A stretch of 64,000 nt of DNA from a virus. A program made the position numbers and the translations under genes. Position 1 is the first letter of the stretch. Every line of letters begins with the position of its first letter. The notes below the pieces were generated by a model, which saw nothing but the letters and a program-made list of their open reading frames with translations, searched no databases and was not told the DNA's origin. Positions 54,833-62,305 of this stretch are shown here, piece by piece. The stretch lies in the IMG/VR virus record IMGVR_UViG_3300027779_002128, positions 1-64,000 of that record, one strand, 5' to 3'.

Positions 54833-57070
54833 GTAAAATGTCTTTCCGAAGAATACATGTTCATGCGTTGTGCTGTCGCCAGCCGCCTGTGCTAGTGCTT
54901 CTTTTGAGTATAAAGGATAGTAACCATTTATAGAATATGGACCGCCTGTATTTGATGCGCCTAGTGTTACGCCTGTTGAAGTATTAGTACCGTATGGCGT
55001 ATAACTAAAACTTTCAGTTTCAATAAAGTTTTCAAAAAGTATTTCGCTTTGTGCATTGTATTGTTTGTACACTAAATATGTTCCTAATTGTGGATCAACT
55101 GTTGTACTTTTACTGATGTTTGTTGAATCAGTAATTGGCACATCTTCAGCATAGCCAAATATTTTGCTACCGTTAAATGTTGAAGTAGGATATACCGCAA
55201 TATCATCTAGTGCATTTCCATCACTGCTATATAAATTGAATAACGGTGCTTGGTTGTTTACTATTTTTTCTTGACATAATTGCCATTGCAATCCTGTCCA
55301 TTTAAATTCTTTGCCTAAGTATGTTTCGCCACCTACGACAGAAACTGTTTGATTCGTTGATGCTATTAACGGCTTAAATATTGCAGACCCTTCTTTAGCG
55401 CCAGATGGGTTAGTGTCTGGGTCGCCTAGTTGTTCTAGCCTGTACTGAGAATCTATATAATAACCAGTACCACCAGTTGTCATAGTAACACCTGTTACTG
55501 CTCCACTGCTAACTGTTGCTGTCGCTGTTGCTCCAGTACCGTATGTGTCTGTTATTGTAATAACTGAACTACCAGTGTAACCTGTTCCGCCTGCTGTAAC
55601 TGTTATTGCACTCATACTACTTGTTCTACCTTGGCCTGATAACGTAACACTAAATGTTGCGCCTGTACCTATGGATGCTGTTACTACCGGCTTCATTGCT
55701 ACTTTAGTTAACTTGTATACATATTTTGCAATTTCTTTTGTTTCATTGATAAAAATTAAACTGCTATAGTTTAGTTTGTTTAATCCATCTATTAATGTTG
55801 TTTTTGGTGAACCATCTAATTCTTTGTATGTAACATTATATGCCACTGCATCTATATCTGCAATAGACTTAAGAGTGCCGTGATTGTATAATTCTAAATC
55901 TTTATCAAATTCTATGACTGGTCTAGAAGCTCTAAACTTCCTGCTAGGCAAAGAGTCACTGGCGTCTAAAAAGTTATTTCTGTGATACCAAAAGTTTATT
56001 CTACTCCATACATTATTATTTAATGCATTTCTTTCTTGCACAATATAATCCATTGGTGCCCTATCTGCCACTTGTACTGTAAATTTTAATGCACTATAAT
56101 TAGCATGTGCTTTAATTTCAGTAACAAGTTCAACAATGTTTCTTGGTTGAGTAGTTGCATGATTCAATGTAATAGTTGTTGTACCGTCACTTAATATTGT
56201 TGCACCGTTGTATCTGTTTAATGTACCAACGATGATTGTTTTAATTTCTTTTTGCAATGCTGGTGCATTTGCTCCAGCAATATAAGTTAATGGAATACTA
56301 ACGTCTGTTGTAATTGCATCACCTGTTTGTGCCGCTGTGTATGTTACTATATCTGTAACTGTACCAGCAATTTTCCAAACTAAGTCAATATTTTTACTTG
56401 TATACATAGTTGACGTATACCTAGCACTTAGGTTAACTATTTTTTTAGTTAATGTAATAGCTGATCCGACGCCTTGTACAACATATTCAATGTTGTGCTT
56501 TGTTGCTGGAGCTACATAGTCTCCTGAGAATGTAACAACCATACCGTTACGGAATGCTTTACCGCTAGTAGGTGTAAATTCTTTCTTGCCAACAATATCT
56601 GTATCAACATCTATATAATTTGTTACAGTACCGGTAACTACAATTGCAGTAGGACCGTACGGATACCAATAGTACTCTTGATAGTTTATAAACTTATCAA
56701 TGTTAATTGGAGGTAAAAATGATGAGTACTTTTCTGAAAAAATCTTGTTATGGTTAAGTGTATTAACTCCGTATGTTTGCAGAGTATCTACAAGCTCGTC
56801 GTAAAAGAATAAGTTTTCACTTTTTCCTGTGGTTGTATTAATTGTATTAACTGCTGGGCTTAGTCCGTAAAACTTTTTAACTGTTGTTGGCTCAGCAAGA
56901 AACTTTCCAGCAACATTAACATCGTCACTGCTTGGAGAGCCAATATAGCCTTGTATAGAATCAACATTTGATTTACTAAATAATTGTTCTACTGTACTCT
57001 CAAAAAAGTTCTTAATAGCAGTCGTTTGGAGGACTGCTGGCAACTTTTGATACACTTTCTTTTCAGACAT
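54701..57070 (-). CDS. Virion structural protein of the giant-protein family (baseplate-adjacent)
   Basis: A 789-residue protein. The N-terminal section (VYQKLPAVLQTTAIKNFFES, TVEQLFSKSNVDSIQGYIGS, LNHNKIFSEKYSSFLPPINI, YYWYPYGPTAIVV) has the form seen in large structural proteins of marine T4-like phages that follow gp6. Residues about 460-540 contain two GTGYxxxS/T repeats (ITVTAGGTGYTGSSVITITD). The last 100 residues (GASNTGGPYSINGYYPLYSK, EHVFFGKTFYMPNGLVLGTT) repeat the N-terminus of the giant protein. The position after gp6 matches that of T4 gp7, but direct homology to gp7 is not shown. It is joined to the giant gene by TAATG. Confidence 0.65.
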   Translation of the reverse strand: MSEKKVYQKLPAVLQTTAIKNFFESTVEQLFSKSNVDSIQGYIGSPSSDDVNVAGKFLAEPTTVKKFYGLSPAVNTINTTTGKSENLFFYDELVDTLQTYGVNTLNHNKIFSEKYSSFLPPINIDKFINYQEYYWYPYGPTAIVVTGTVTNYIDVDTDIVGKKEFTPTSGKAFRNGMVVTFSGDYVAPATKHNIEYVVQGVGSAITLTKKIVNLSARYTSTMYTSKNIDLVWKIAGTVTDIVTYTAAQTGDAITTDVSIPLTYIAGANAPALQKEIKTIIVGTLNRYNGATILSDGTTTITLNHATTQPRNIVELVTEIKAHANYSALKFTVQVADRAPMDYIVQERNALNNNVWSRINFWYHRNNFLDASDSLPSRKFRASRPVIEFDKDLELYNHGTLKSIADIDAVAYNVTYKELDGSPKTTLIDGLNKLNYSSLIFINETKEIAKYVYKLTKVAMKPVVTASIGTGATFSVTLSGQGRTSSMSAITVTAGGTGYTGSSVITITDTYGTGATATATVSSGAVTGVTMTTGGTGYYIDSQYRLEQLGDPDTNPSGAKEGSAIFKPLIASTNQTVSVVGGETYLGKEFKWTGLQWQLCQEKIVNNQAPLFNLYSSDGNALDDIAVYPTSTFNGSKIFGYAEDVPITDSTNISKSTTVDPQLGTYLVYKQYNAQSEILFENFIETESFSYTPYGTNTSTGVTLGASNTGGPYSINGYYPLYSKEALAQAAGDSTTHEHVFFGKTFYMPNGLVLGTTYFHGNYNGTLTSSENTTNSTTINTSTSTTGGSY
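54733..54740 (-). promoter_or_regulatory. Late-promoter-like octamer GATAAATA
   Basis: CGATAAATACTAG on the minus strand lies 31 bases before the giant-gene start at 54701, inside the 3' end of the 789-residue gene, where it encodes Thr-Ile-Asn-Thr. It is also followed by CAGGAGG, so the giant gene may have its own late transcript. Confidence 0.5.
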
Positions 57071-57073
57071 TTA

Positions 57074-60000
57074 CTATGATCCTAATGTTTGGTTATCTAA
57101 TCTACTTACAATTTCTATATCGCTAACTGTAGCGGTGCTTATGAATAGTTCGTTTGGCTCTGCTTTAACTTGGAACATCTCGCCAAATTTTCCTGTACTA
57201 GTTTTAGGTAATATAACAATACTACCTATGTTACTACCTAGTTGCTGATGAATGTATGAGCTTAATTCAGTAAAGTAAAAAGACTCACCAAATTCCCAAT
57301 TAGTTACAGCAAAATATATATTAATAGCATTAATAACCTTAGCTTTTAGTTCGTTGTCGCTAATTTGATCCGACAACTTAATTACTTTAAACTTCGCTTG
57401 GCATACTGCATCTGCAGAAGAACCAAACAATAATTTAAACTTGGCACTACGATACACTAATGTATCACTCGCACTCTTATAAGAATCGAGAATTGCAAAC
57501 TCAGATGATAATTCGTCGCTTGTAGGTTCTAGCGGGAAAGTACCAATTTGTCTTGCTTGCCATTCTAAAACGTCTGTGTAATAACTTGTAGTTAATACTA
57601 CCATCTCAACAACATTACTAATACTTGGATCAATTCTAACATCACTTGGTGCTACATGGTTCCATCGTATTGTTCCTGGTGCTATAAAAGGAGCATCACT
57701 ATTCTGTGTTTTACCTCTACCGTTTTTAACAAAGTAGTCAGTAGTTAAATTTAACTTAACTTGCGTTAATGATGTACTTAGCGGAGTTAATTGATATGTT
57801 TTCATATCGTCTGCTGTTGTAACAATTAAACCTTTTGTGTTAACTAAATCTTCAAACTGTGTGGCAACTGTTTTGTTTTTAACAACTATCCACTGAGAAC
57901 TGCTCAACGATACATCTTTTCTATATGATGTAGGCGATACAGTATCTCTGGCATCGTTAATTAATAATGTATCTTCACGCCTAAAATCTCTAATAACGCC
58001 TGTGTACGGCTTATCGTATTTGTATCCATCAAAGTCTGTGTAATATGAAAAGAACACATAATCTGTTGCGTCAACATATTCTAAGAACTGTATTGGTCTA
58101 TCTGGTACTAAGTCGTTGTCAGTATCTAACGGAGCAACAATAACTTTTCTGTTATCAGTATAACCGTCTGATTCTTTAAAACTGTCCACTACTTCCCATT
58201 CAATAGGCTTATCTAATTTCTCTCTGCTGTTTTCGTAATGAACAACAATTTTATCTCTATAAGGCGGATTAGCAGTATCATCTCTGGAATAATGATAATC
58301 GCCATTTTGTACTCTTGCGTATTCTAGTTTACCTACGCCTGTAACAGTATCGTATGATTTTAAATGCAATCTACCGAGGTCCGGTGTGCTGTCAACTGCT
58401 GAGCCGTCTGCTCCCCATGACTTAACTGTTTCTGTTGCTCCTGCACCTGTGCCTGCAACTCCGTTAGCAGTAACAACTTGAGCTCTTGATTTGAAAATCT
58501 TTTCTGTTCCAGCTGATCCTTCATTAGGTACTTGTCTATAAACCATGTATGGGATAGATTCTGTAGTATCCACAAATTTTATACCGAATGTAGTATCGTT
58601 AAATGGTATATCAATTTTGCTAGGTAAACTTTGTATAGTTCCGATATTGTTTGCAATAACTACATTAGTTTCAGAAGTAATACCACCTACTTGATGGTAA
58701 GTATTTAGTGTTACTATTGCTTCGTCAACATATTTATTATTAACAACTTGGTCAGCAACATTTGTTCCGTAAGTTTTAAGTATACCAAAGTTACTAACCC
58801 ACTGGGTGTCAACGTCAGTTGCCTTTGTATCTCTAGTTCTTAATGGTAAGTTTATTGCTAAGCCTATTGGTGTTATAGCAATACCATGTTCTGTATTGGT
58901 CCATTGCGTTCCACTCCATTCGAATGTTTCCGATGTGCCTGGCTTAGTATTTGTGCTGGTAATAATAACTGTATCTTTATTACTTTTATTATCACTGCCT
59001 AAAGTTTTTACCGATTTAACGTTGTAAAACTTAAGGTCTGCCTCACTTTGTACAACGTATTCTGCTCCACGTATCGTCATTTTATACTTATAGTTATTAA
59101 TATCAATAGCACTATATTCCATTAGTATAACCCAACTGTTTGGGCCTGCTTGTACAGAATTTAAACTATAACTGCCTGTTTTACTTGCTGTTGTAAGCTC
59201 TGTGCTAGGTATTTTATACCAAGTATCAGTTTGTAAGTTATAACCTATTCCGAATGTTTCTCTGTTCTTTATGGCTGTTTCGAAGCCAGAAGCTCCACCA
59301 ATTTCTGCTGTGCTAAATAGTTTTCTCATTGAAACAATAACTTCACGCACTTCCCATGATGAGTTAACTTCTTCACTTAATGTAATTGGCCCTATGCTGG
59401 TACTTAGTCCTGCACTTAAGGCTCCACGGTTTTCTATGTTAACAATTCTTACCCACTTATAGCCTGCTAAATCAGATGGGTTAACAAATTTTAAGAAAGT
59501 GTTTTCTTTAAACATTGATGTTTTTGCTAAAGTGTTAACTAATACGTTTCTATTACCATCAGTAAATTGTTCACTGATATAACCAGTCTTACTTGTTTCT
59601 GTTAACGGTAATGCATTCCATAATACAGCATCATGTGCCGTGTACCTAAAGTTTGCATAAGCTCCGCCTGTAGCAGTATTTGTCCAAACGTTTCTCATTT
59701 TATAATAAACAAAGTTATTAACTTTTCTATCTTTTAATGCGGCAGGGATAACACTAGCAACAACTTCTAGAGCTGTTGTGGCGTCATTAACTGTAATTTC
59801 TTGTTTATAGTTACTGTTGTTAGCATAAACAAATGCATCATCGGCAAATGTGTCAATGTTATGATATGTACCAGTTGGGTCATTTATATCAATATAACGA
59901 CTATGGCCTGAATGCGTTCTGTTTATTGCTTTAATTTTTGTTACATTACTACTTTGTGTTTCTGGAAATACATTGTAGTCTTGAGCACTAACCATTCTAT

Positions 60001-61285
60001 TCTGCGTGTAAAATGTTTTAGGAGCTCTATCTTTAATGGCCGCCAAACTTTCTGCAGGACTACTGTTACCTACAGCGTATTGTAAACTGTAAGTTAACGA
60101 TAAGTTATATTTCTTACCTGCTTCGTTTGTATAAGGTACTGATATTGATAGCCCTCTTGCTTCTTCTGGATCCATAGTGTATCTCGAAGGATCACTAGTT
60201 CTGTACCATAGTCTGTAAATTCCTGTAGGCACGTTTCCAAATTCACCGTCTGGGAAACGTAATCTTATTCCGTTGCTGTCGCCTATGTTTTCTACAGAGT
60301 ATAAATTTCTTGAGTCTAAACTTTTACTGTTATAGTTTAGAGTTTGTCCAACTGTGTTAGGAATTTTCTCCCACTTAGACAACACTTGACCGCCTGTGTT
60401 TACTTCTTGTAAGTACACATCTGATTCGTTAATATTTTCAATTAGCACATCTTGTGTTCTACTTTCAACTGGTGTTGTAAAATTGTAGTCTGTAAATGCC
60501 AACGATCCTTGTCTAAACATAACAAAGAACCCTGTGTTGCTACTGCTTGTTCCTTTGCCATCATTTCTATAAATTAGATTAAACAAGTTTGTCGGATCTG
60601 GGTGCCTTTCATAAAAATGACTGTTGTCCTTAAAATCTGGATTAACAATATTAAACTGTTTAGTTGCCCCATTAATGTTTACAGAGTTATTATATGTTAT
60701 AGGAGAGTTGAAAGGTGTATTAAGTTGATACAACTCTGTGTTAATGCTGTTAACTGTTCCTGTTTTAATAGGAGATGAGAATCTATTAGTGCTACTCATT
60801 GCAGAGTTCAGTACTGTAATAAACTGTTCATAGTTGTCTGAGTTATTTACATCATCCCAGAGGATTGTTTTATTCATTAAATTAACGCCTAAACTGTCTG
60901 TAAGAGGCTCTGTTGTTTTTACACCTGTAAGTTTCATTACTCCACTGGCAGGAATGTTTCTTTTAGGATTGTAACCTAGCATTCTTGCAAGTTTAAACAC
61001 TGAGTCTTTTCGTTCTGCTGTCTCTAAGAAGTTTTCTCTAGTGTTCACGTCCATTCTGAATGCTAATGACTGCGACAGGTATGCCAGCAATTCTATAATT
61101 GCTATAAATTCTGAGCTCTCAATATAGTCGTTAAAGTTTTCTGGGAAATTTGTTTTAACGTAGTCGACCATTGCACCACGCATGGTGTCAAAGTCGTATG
61201 CTTGATAATCTACCTGACTGTATGCCTTGTAAGCAATTTTCCAATCTTCTGCGGCAAATAAATTGTTTTGTCTACTTTTAGCCAT
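57074..61285 (-). CDS. 6: Baseplate wedge protein, gp6-like (enlarged)
   Basis: A 1403-residue relative of T4 gp6, the baseplate wedge subunit that forms the ring around the hub. The N-terminal part (MVDYVKTNFPENFNDYIESS, ELLAYLSQSLAFRMDVNTRE, NFLETAERKDSVFKLARMLG, YNPKRNIPASG) and the C-terminal part (INIYFAVTNWEFGESFYFTE, LSSYIHQQLGSNIGSIVILP) are typical of gp6. T4 gp6 is about 660 residues, so the middle holds a large extra region of about 700 residues, mostly beta-rich and unrecognised. It is joined to gp25 by TAATG, the usual T4-like gp25-gp6 order. Confidence 0.85.
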   Translation of the reverse strand: MAKSRQNNLFAAEDWKIAYKAYSQVDYQAYDFDTMRGAMVDYVKTNFPENFNDYIESSEFIAIIELLAYLSQSLAFRMDVNTRENFLETAERKDSVFKLARMLGYNPKRNIPASGVMKLTGVKTTEPLTDSLGVNLMNKTILWDDVNNSDNYEQFITVLNSAMSSTNRFSSPIKTGTVNSINTELYQLNTPFNSPITYNNSVNINGATKQFNIVNPDFKDNSHFYERHPDPTNLFNLIYRNDGKGTSSSNTGFFVMFRQGSLAFTDYNFTTPVESRTQDVLIENINESDVYLQEVNTGGQVLSKWEKIPNTVGQTLNYNSKSLDSRNLYSVENIGDSNGIRLRFPDGEFGNVPTGIYRLWYRTSDPSRYTMDPEEARGLSISVPYTNEAGKKYNLSLTYSLQYAVGNSSPAESLAAIKDRAPKTFYTQNRMVSAQDYNVFPETQSSNVTKIKAINRTHSGHSRYIDINDPTGTYHNIDTFADDAFVYANNSNYKQEITVNDATTALEVVASVIPAALKDRKVNNFVYYKMRNVWTNTATGGAYANFRYTAHDAVLWNALPLTETSKTGYISEQFTDGNRNVLVNTLAKTSMFKENTFLKFVNPSDLAGYKWVRIVNIENRGALSAGLSTSIGPITLSEEVNSSWEVREVIVSMRKLFSTAEIGGASGFETAIKNRETFGIGYNLQTDTWYKIPSTELTTASKTGSYSLNSVQAGPNSWVILMEYSAIDINNYKYKMTIRGAEYVVQSEADLKFYNVKSVKTLGSDNKSNKDTVIITSTNTKPGTSETFEWSGTQWTNTEHGIAITPIGLAINLPLRTRDTKATDVDTQWVSNFGILKTYGTNVADQVVNNKYVDEAIVTLNTYHQVGGITSETNVVIANNIGTIQSLPSKIDIPFNDTTFGIKFVDTTESIPYMVYRQVPNEGSAGTEKIFKSRAQVVTANGVAGTGAGATETVKSWGADGSAVDSTPDLGRLHLKSYDTVTGVGKLEYARVQNGDYHYSRDDTANPPYRDKIVVHYENSREKLDKPIEWEVVDSFKESDGYTDNRKVIVAPLDTDNDLVPDRPIQFLEYVDATDYVFFSYYTDFDGYKYDKPYTGVIRDFRREDTLLINDARDTVSPTSYRKDVSLSSSQWIVVKNKTVATQFEDLVNTKGLIVTTADDMKTYQLTPLSTSLTQVKLNLTTDYFVKNGRGKTQNSDAPFIAPGTIRWNHVAPSDVRIDPSISNVVEMVVLTTSYYTDVLEWQARQIGTFPLEPTSDELSSEFAILDSYKSASDTLVYRSAKFKLLFGSSADAVCQAKFKVIKLSDQISDNELKAKVINAINIYFAVTNWEFGESFYFTELSSYIHQQLGSNIGSIVILPKTSTGKFGEMFQVKAEPNELFISTATVSDIEIVSRLDNQTLGS

Positions 61286-61659
61286 TAACTAATACCTTCA
61301 TTTATTTGTTGAGTATAAGTTAGGTATAATGTTTCAACGGAACCAAACGGTATCACGTCTATTATAACTTCAGCACTTATAGAGTTATCCAATACAAGCA
61401 CTTTTACTTCTTTCTCACCGACCCTTGGGTCTTTTTTTAATATTCTTTGTATATCTTCCTTGGCAAGTTTTTCAACGTTACTATCTGCTGGGTCCATTAA
61501 TAAGTCCCAAATAATACACCCAAAGTTTGGTCTCATTGCCCGTTCACCCTTTTTAGTGTATAGCTCGTTTTGTAAATCACGGAGTACTGTATCGGCACCA
61601 GTTGTAGTAAATGGTGCTTTAGTTTTACCTATTGTATTAAATCCGATTAATCTAGCCAT
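61285..61659 (-). CDS. 25: Baseplate wedge protein gp25 (lysozyme-like fold)
   Basis: From ATG at 61659 it has 124 residues (MARLIGFNTIGK...); an upstream ATG at 61680 would give 131. The body DTVLRDLQNELYTKKGERAM, RPNFGCIIWDLLMDPADS and PFGSVETLYLTYT match the gp25/GPW family, the small wedge protein that starts sheath assembly. A GATAAATA octamer lies 5 bases before 61659 and inside the longer frame, which favours the shorter start. No Shine-Dalgarno is clear for either start. Its stop joins the gp6 start by TAATG. Confidence 0.9.
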   Translation of the reverse strand: MARLIGFNTIGKTKAPFTTTGADTVLRDLQNELYTKKGERAMRPNFGCIIWDLLMDPADSNVEKLAKEDIQRILKKDPRVGEKEVKVLVLDNSISAEVIIDVIPFGSVETLYLTYTQQINEGIS

Positions 61660-61664
61660 ACTGT

Positions 61665-61672
61665 TATTTATC
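61665..61672 (-). promoter_or_regulatory. Late-promoter-like octamer GATAAATA
   Basis: CTGATAAATAACAGT on the minus strand lies 5 bases before ATG at 61659 of gp25. The same 5-base gap occurs at the 221-residue gene (33.1 kb) and, with TGTAAATA, at the small plus-strand gene at 62123. Confidence 0.5.
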
Positions 61673-61680
61673 AGAATCAT

Positions 61681-61814
61681 TATAACAAGTTTTAATTTAC
61701 CAAAAAGGGTAGCAACCTGTATGTAATATGCTTAAATACAAGTAAGCACATTCTTGTGTGAAACAAACGATATACATTATCGTTCCATGTAAACCCACGT
61801 GCAAGGGGATATGA
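61681..61814. other. Divergent intergenic spacer
   Basis: This 134-base spacer lies between the gp25 gene (minus) and the first plus-strand small gene. It is AT-rich, with no clear -35/-10 pair by eye. AAGGGG at 61803-61808 is the ribosome-binding site for the gene at 61815. It probably holds promoters for both directions. Confidence 0.4.
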
Positions 61815-62057
61815 ATGCGTCATCTTTCAAACGTGTTTAATGAGATTTGGGCAGTAGCAGAAGAGCGTAACCGATCAGGCAATCGTTTTATTAAGATTTA
61901 CGAATCTAAAAAGCGATATGTTACGTTTGGGATTTATGATTCCAGGACAAAGCGTTATTGTATGTTTAATACAATAAACCTTGTTGGTAACTTTCGGTAT
62001 AACTCAAAGGTTGTGCCGCCAGAATTCTCAGAAATGAGACATTTGGTTAACTCTTAG
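61815..62057 (+). CDS. Small basic hypothetical protein (plus strand)
   Basis: An 80-residue protein with AAGGGG six bases before its ATG: MRHLSNVFNEIWAVAEERNR, then SGNRFIKIYESKKRYVTFGI, a basic strand pattern, and MFNTINLVGNFRYNSKVVPP. An overlapping ATG at 61811 gives only nine codons, so 61815 is the start. A strong UUCG terminator follows the stop. It resembles small early or regulatory phage proteins, but no family was recognised. Its orientation is opposite to all surrounding structural genes. Confidence 0.75.
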   Translation: MRHLSNVFNEIWAVAEERNRSGNRFIKIYESKKRYVTFGIYDSRTKRYCMFNTINLVGNFRYNSKVVPPEFSEMRHLVNS

Positions 62058-62062
62058 AAGTG

Positions 62063-62081
62063 AGGGCAGTTCGTCTGCCCT
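62063..62081 (+). terminator. UUCG-loop intrinsic terminator
   Basis: AGGGCAG (62063-62069) and CTGCCCT (62075-62081) form a perfect 7-bp stem with loop TTCGT, followed by a T-rich stretch ending in TTTTT at 62095-62099. It starts 5 bases after the stop of the 80-residue gene. It also shows that a longer frame opening at 62060 would start inside the terminator and is unlikely. Confidence 0.85.
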
Positions 62082-62109
62082 TGTTTCTCCTTCCTTTTTA
62101 TCGTTTAAG

Positions 62110-62117
62110 TGTAAATA
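62110..62117 (+). promoter_or_regulatory. Late-promoter-like octamer TGTAAATA
   Basis: TGTAAATAGTACT is one base off TATAAATA and lies 5 bases before the ATG at 62123, the same gap as at gp25 and at the gene starting at 33101. There is no Shine-Dalgarno between it and the ATG. Confidence 0.35.
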
Positions 62118-62122
62118 GTACT

Positions 62123-62305
62123 ATGCAACAAAACCATGAAATGACCGAAGCAGAACTTTATAGGAAAGCTGTAATTAATCTTGAAGGACGGTGTAAGGCA
62201 CTAGAACAAGAGGTTAAAACAGAGAATTCGTTAAAATATACTGCATATAAAAGGATTGCTGATTTAACTGCGGAACTTAATTTACTAAAAAGTAAGACTA
62301 GTTAA
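62123..62305 (+). CDS. Small coiled-coil protein (plus strand)
   Basis: A 60-residue protein: MQQNHEMTEAELYRKAVINL, then EGRCKALEQEVKTENSLKYT and LTAELNLLKSK, with heptad-like Leu, Ile and Val spacing throughout, so a short coiled coil is likely. The stop overlaps that of the convergent structural gene (62302) at TTAA. The ATG at 62123 is preferred because the upstream frame would run through the terminator at 62063-62081. No ribosome-binding site is visible and function is unknown. Confidence 0.5.
   Translation: MQQNHEMTEAELYRKAVINLEGRCKALEQEVKTENSLKYTAYKRIADLTAELNLLKSKTS

Noticed and set aside
62060-62122. Upstream extension of the small plus-strand gene (MRAVRLPLFLL...)
   Set aside because: It starts inside the UUCG terminator stem at 62063-62081. 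The hydrophobic run comes from the T-rich tail of the terminator, so the ATG at 62123 is a better start.
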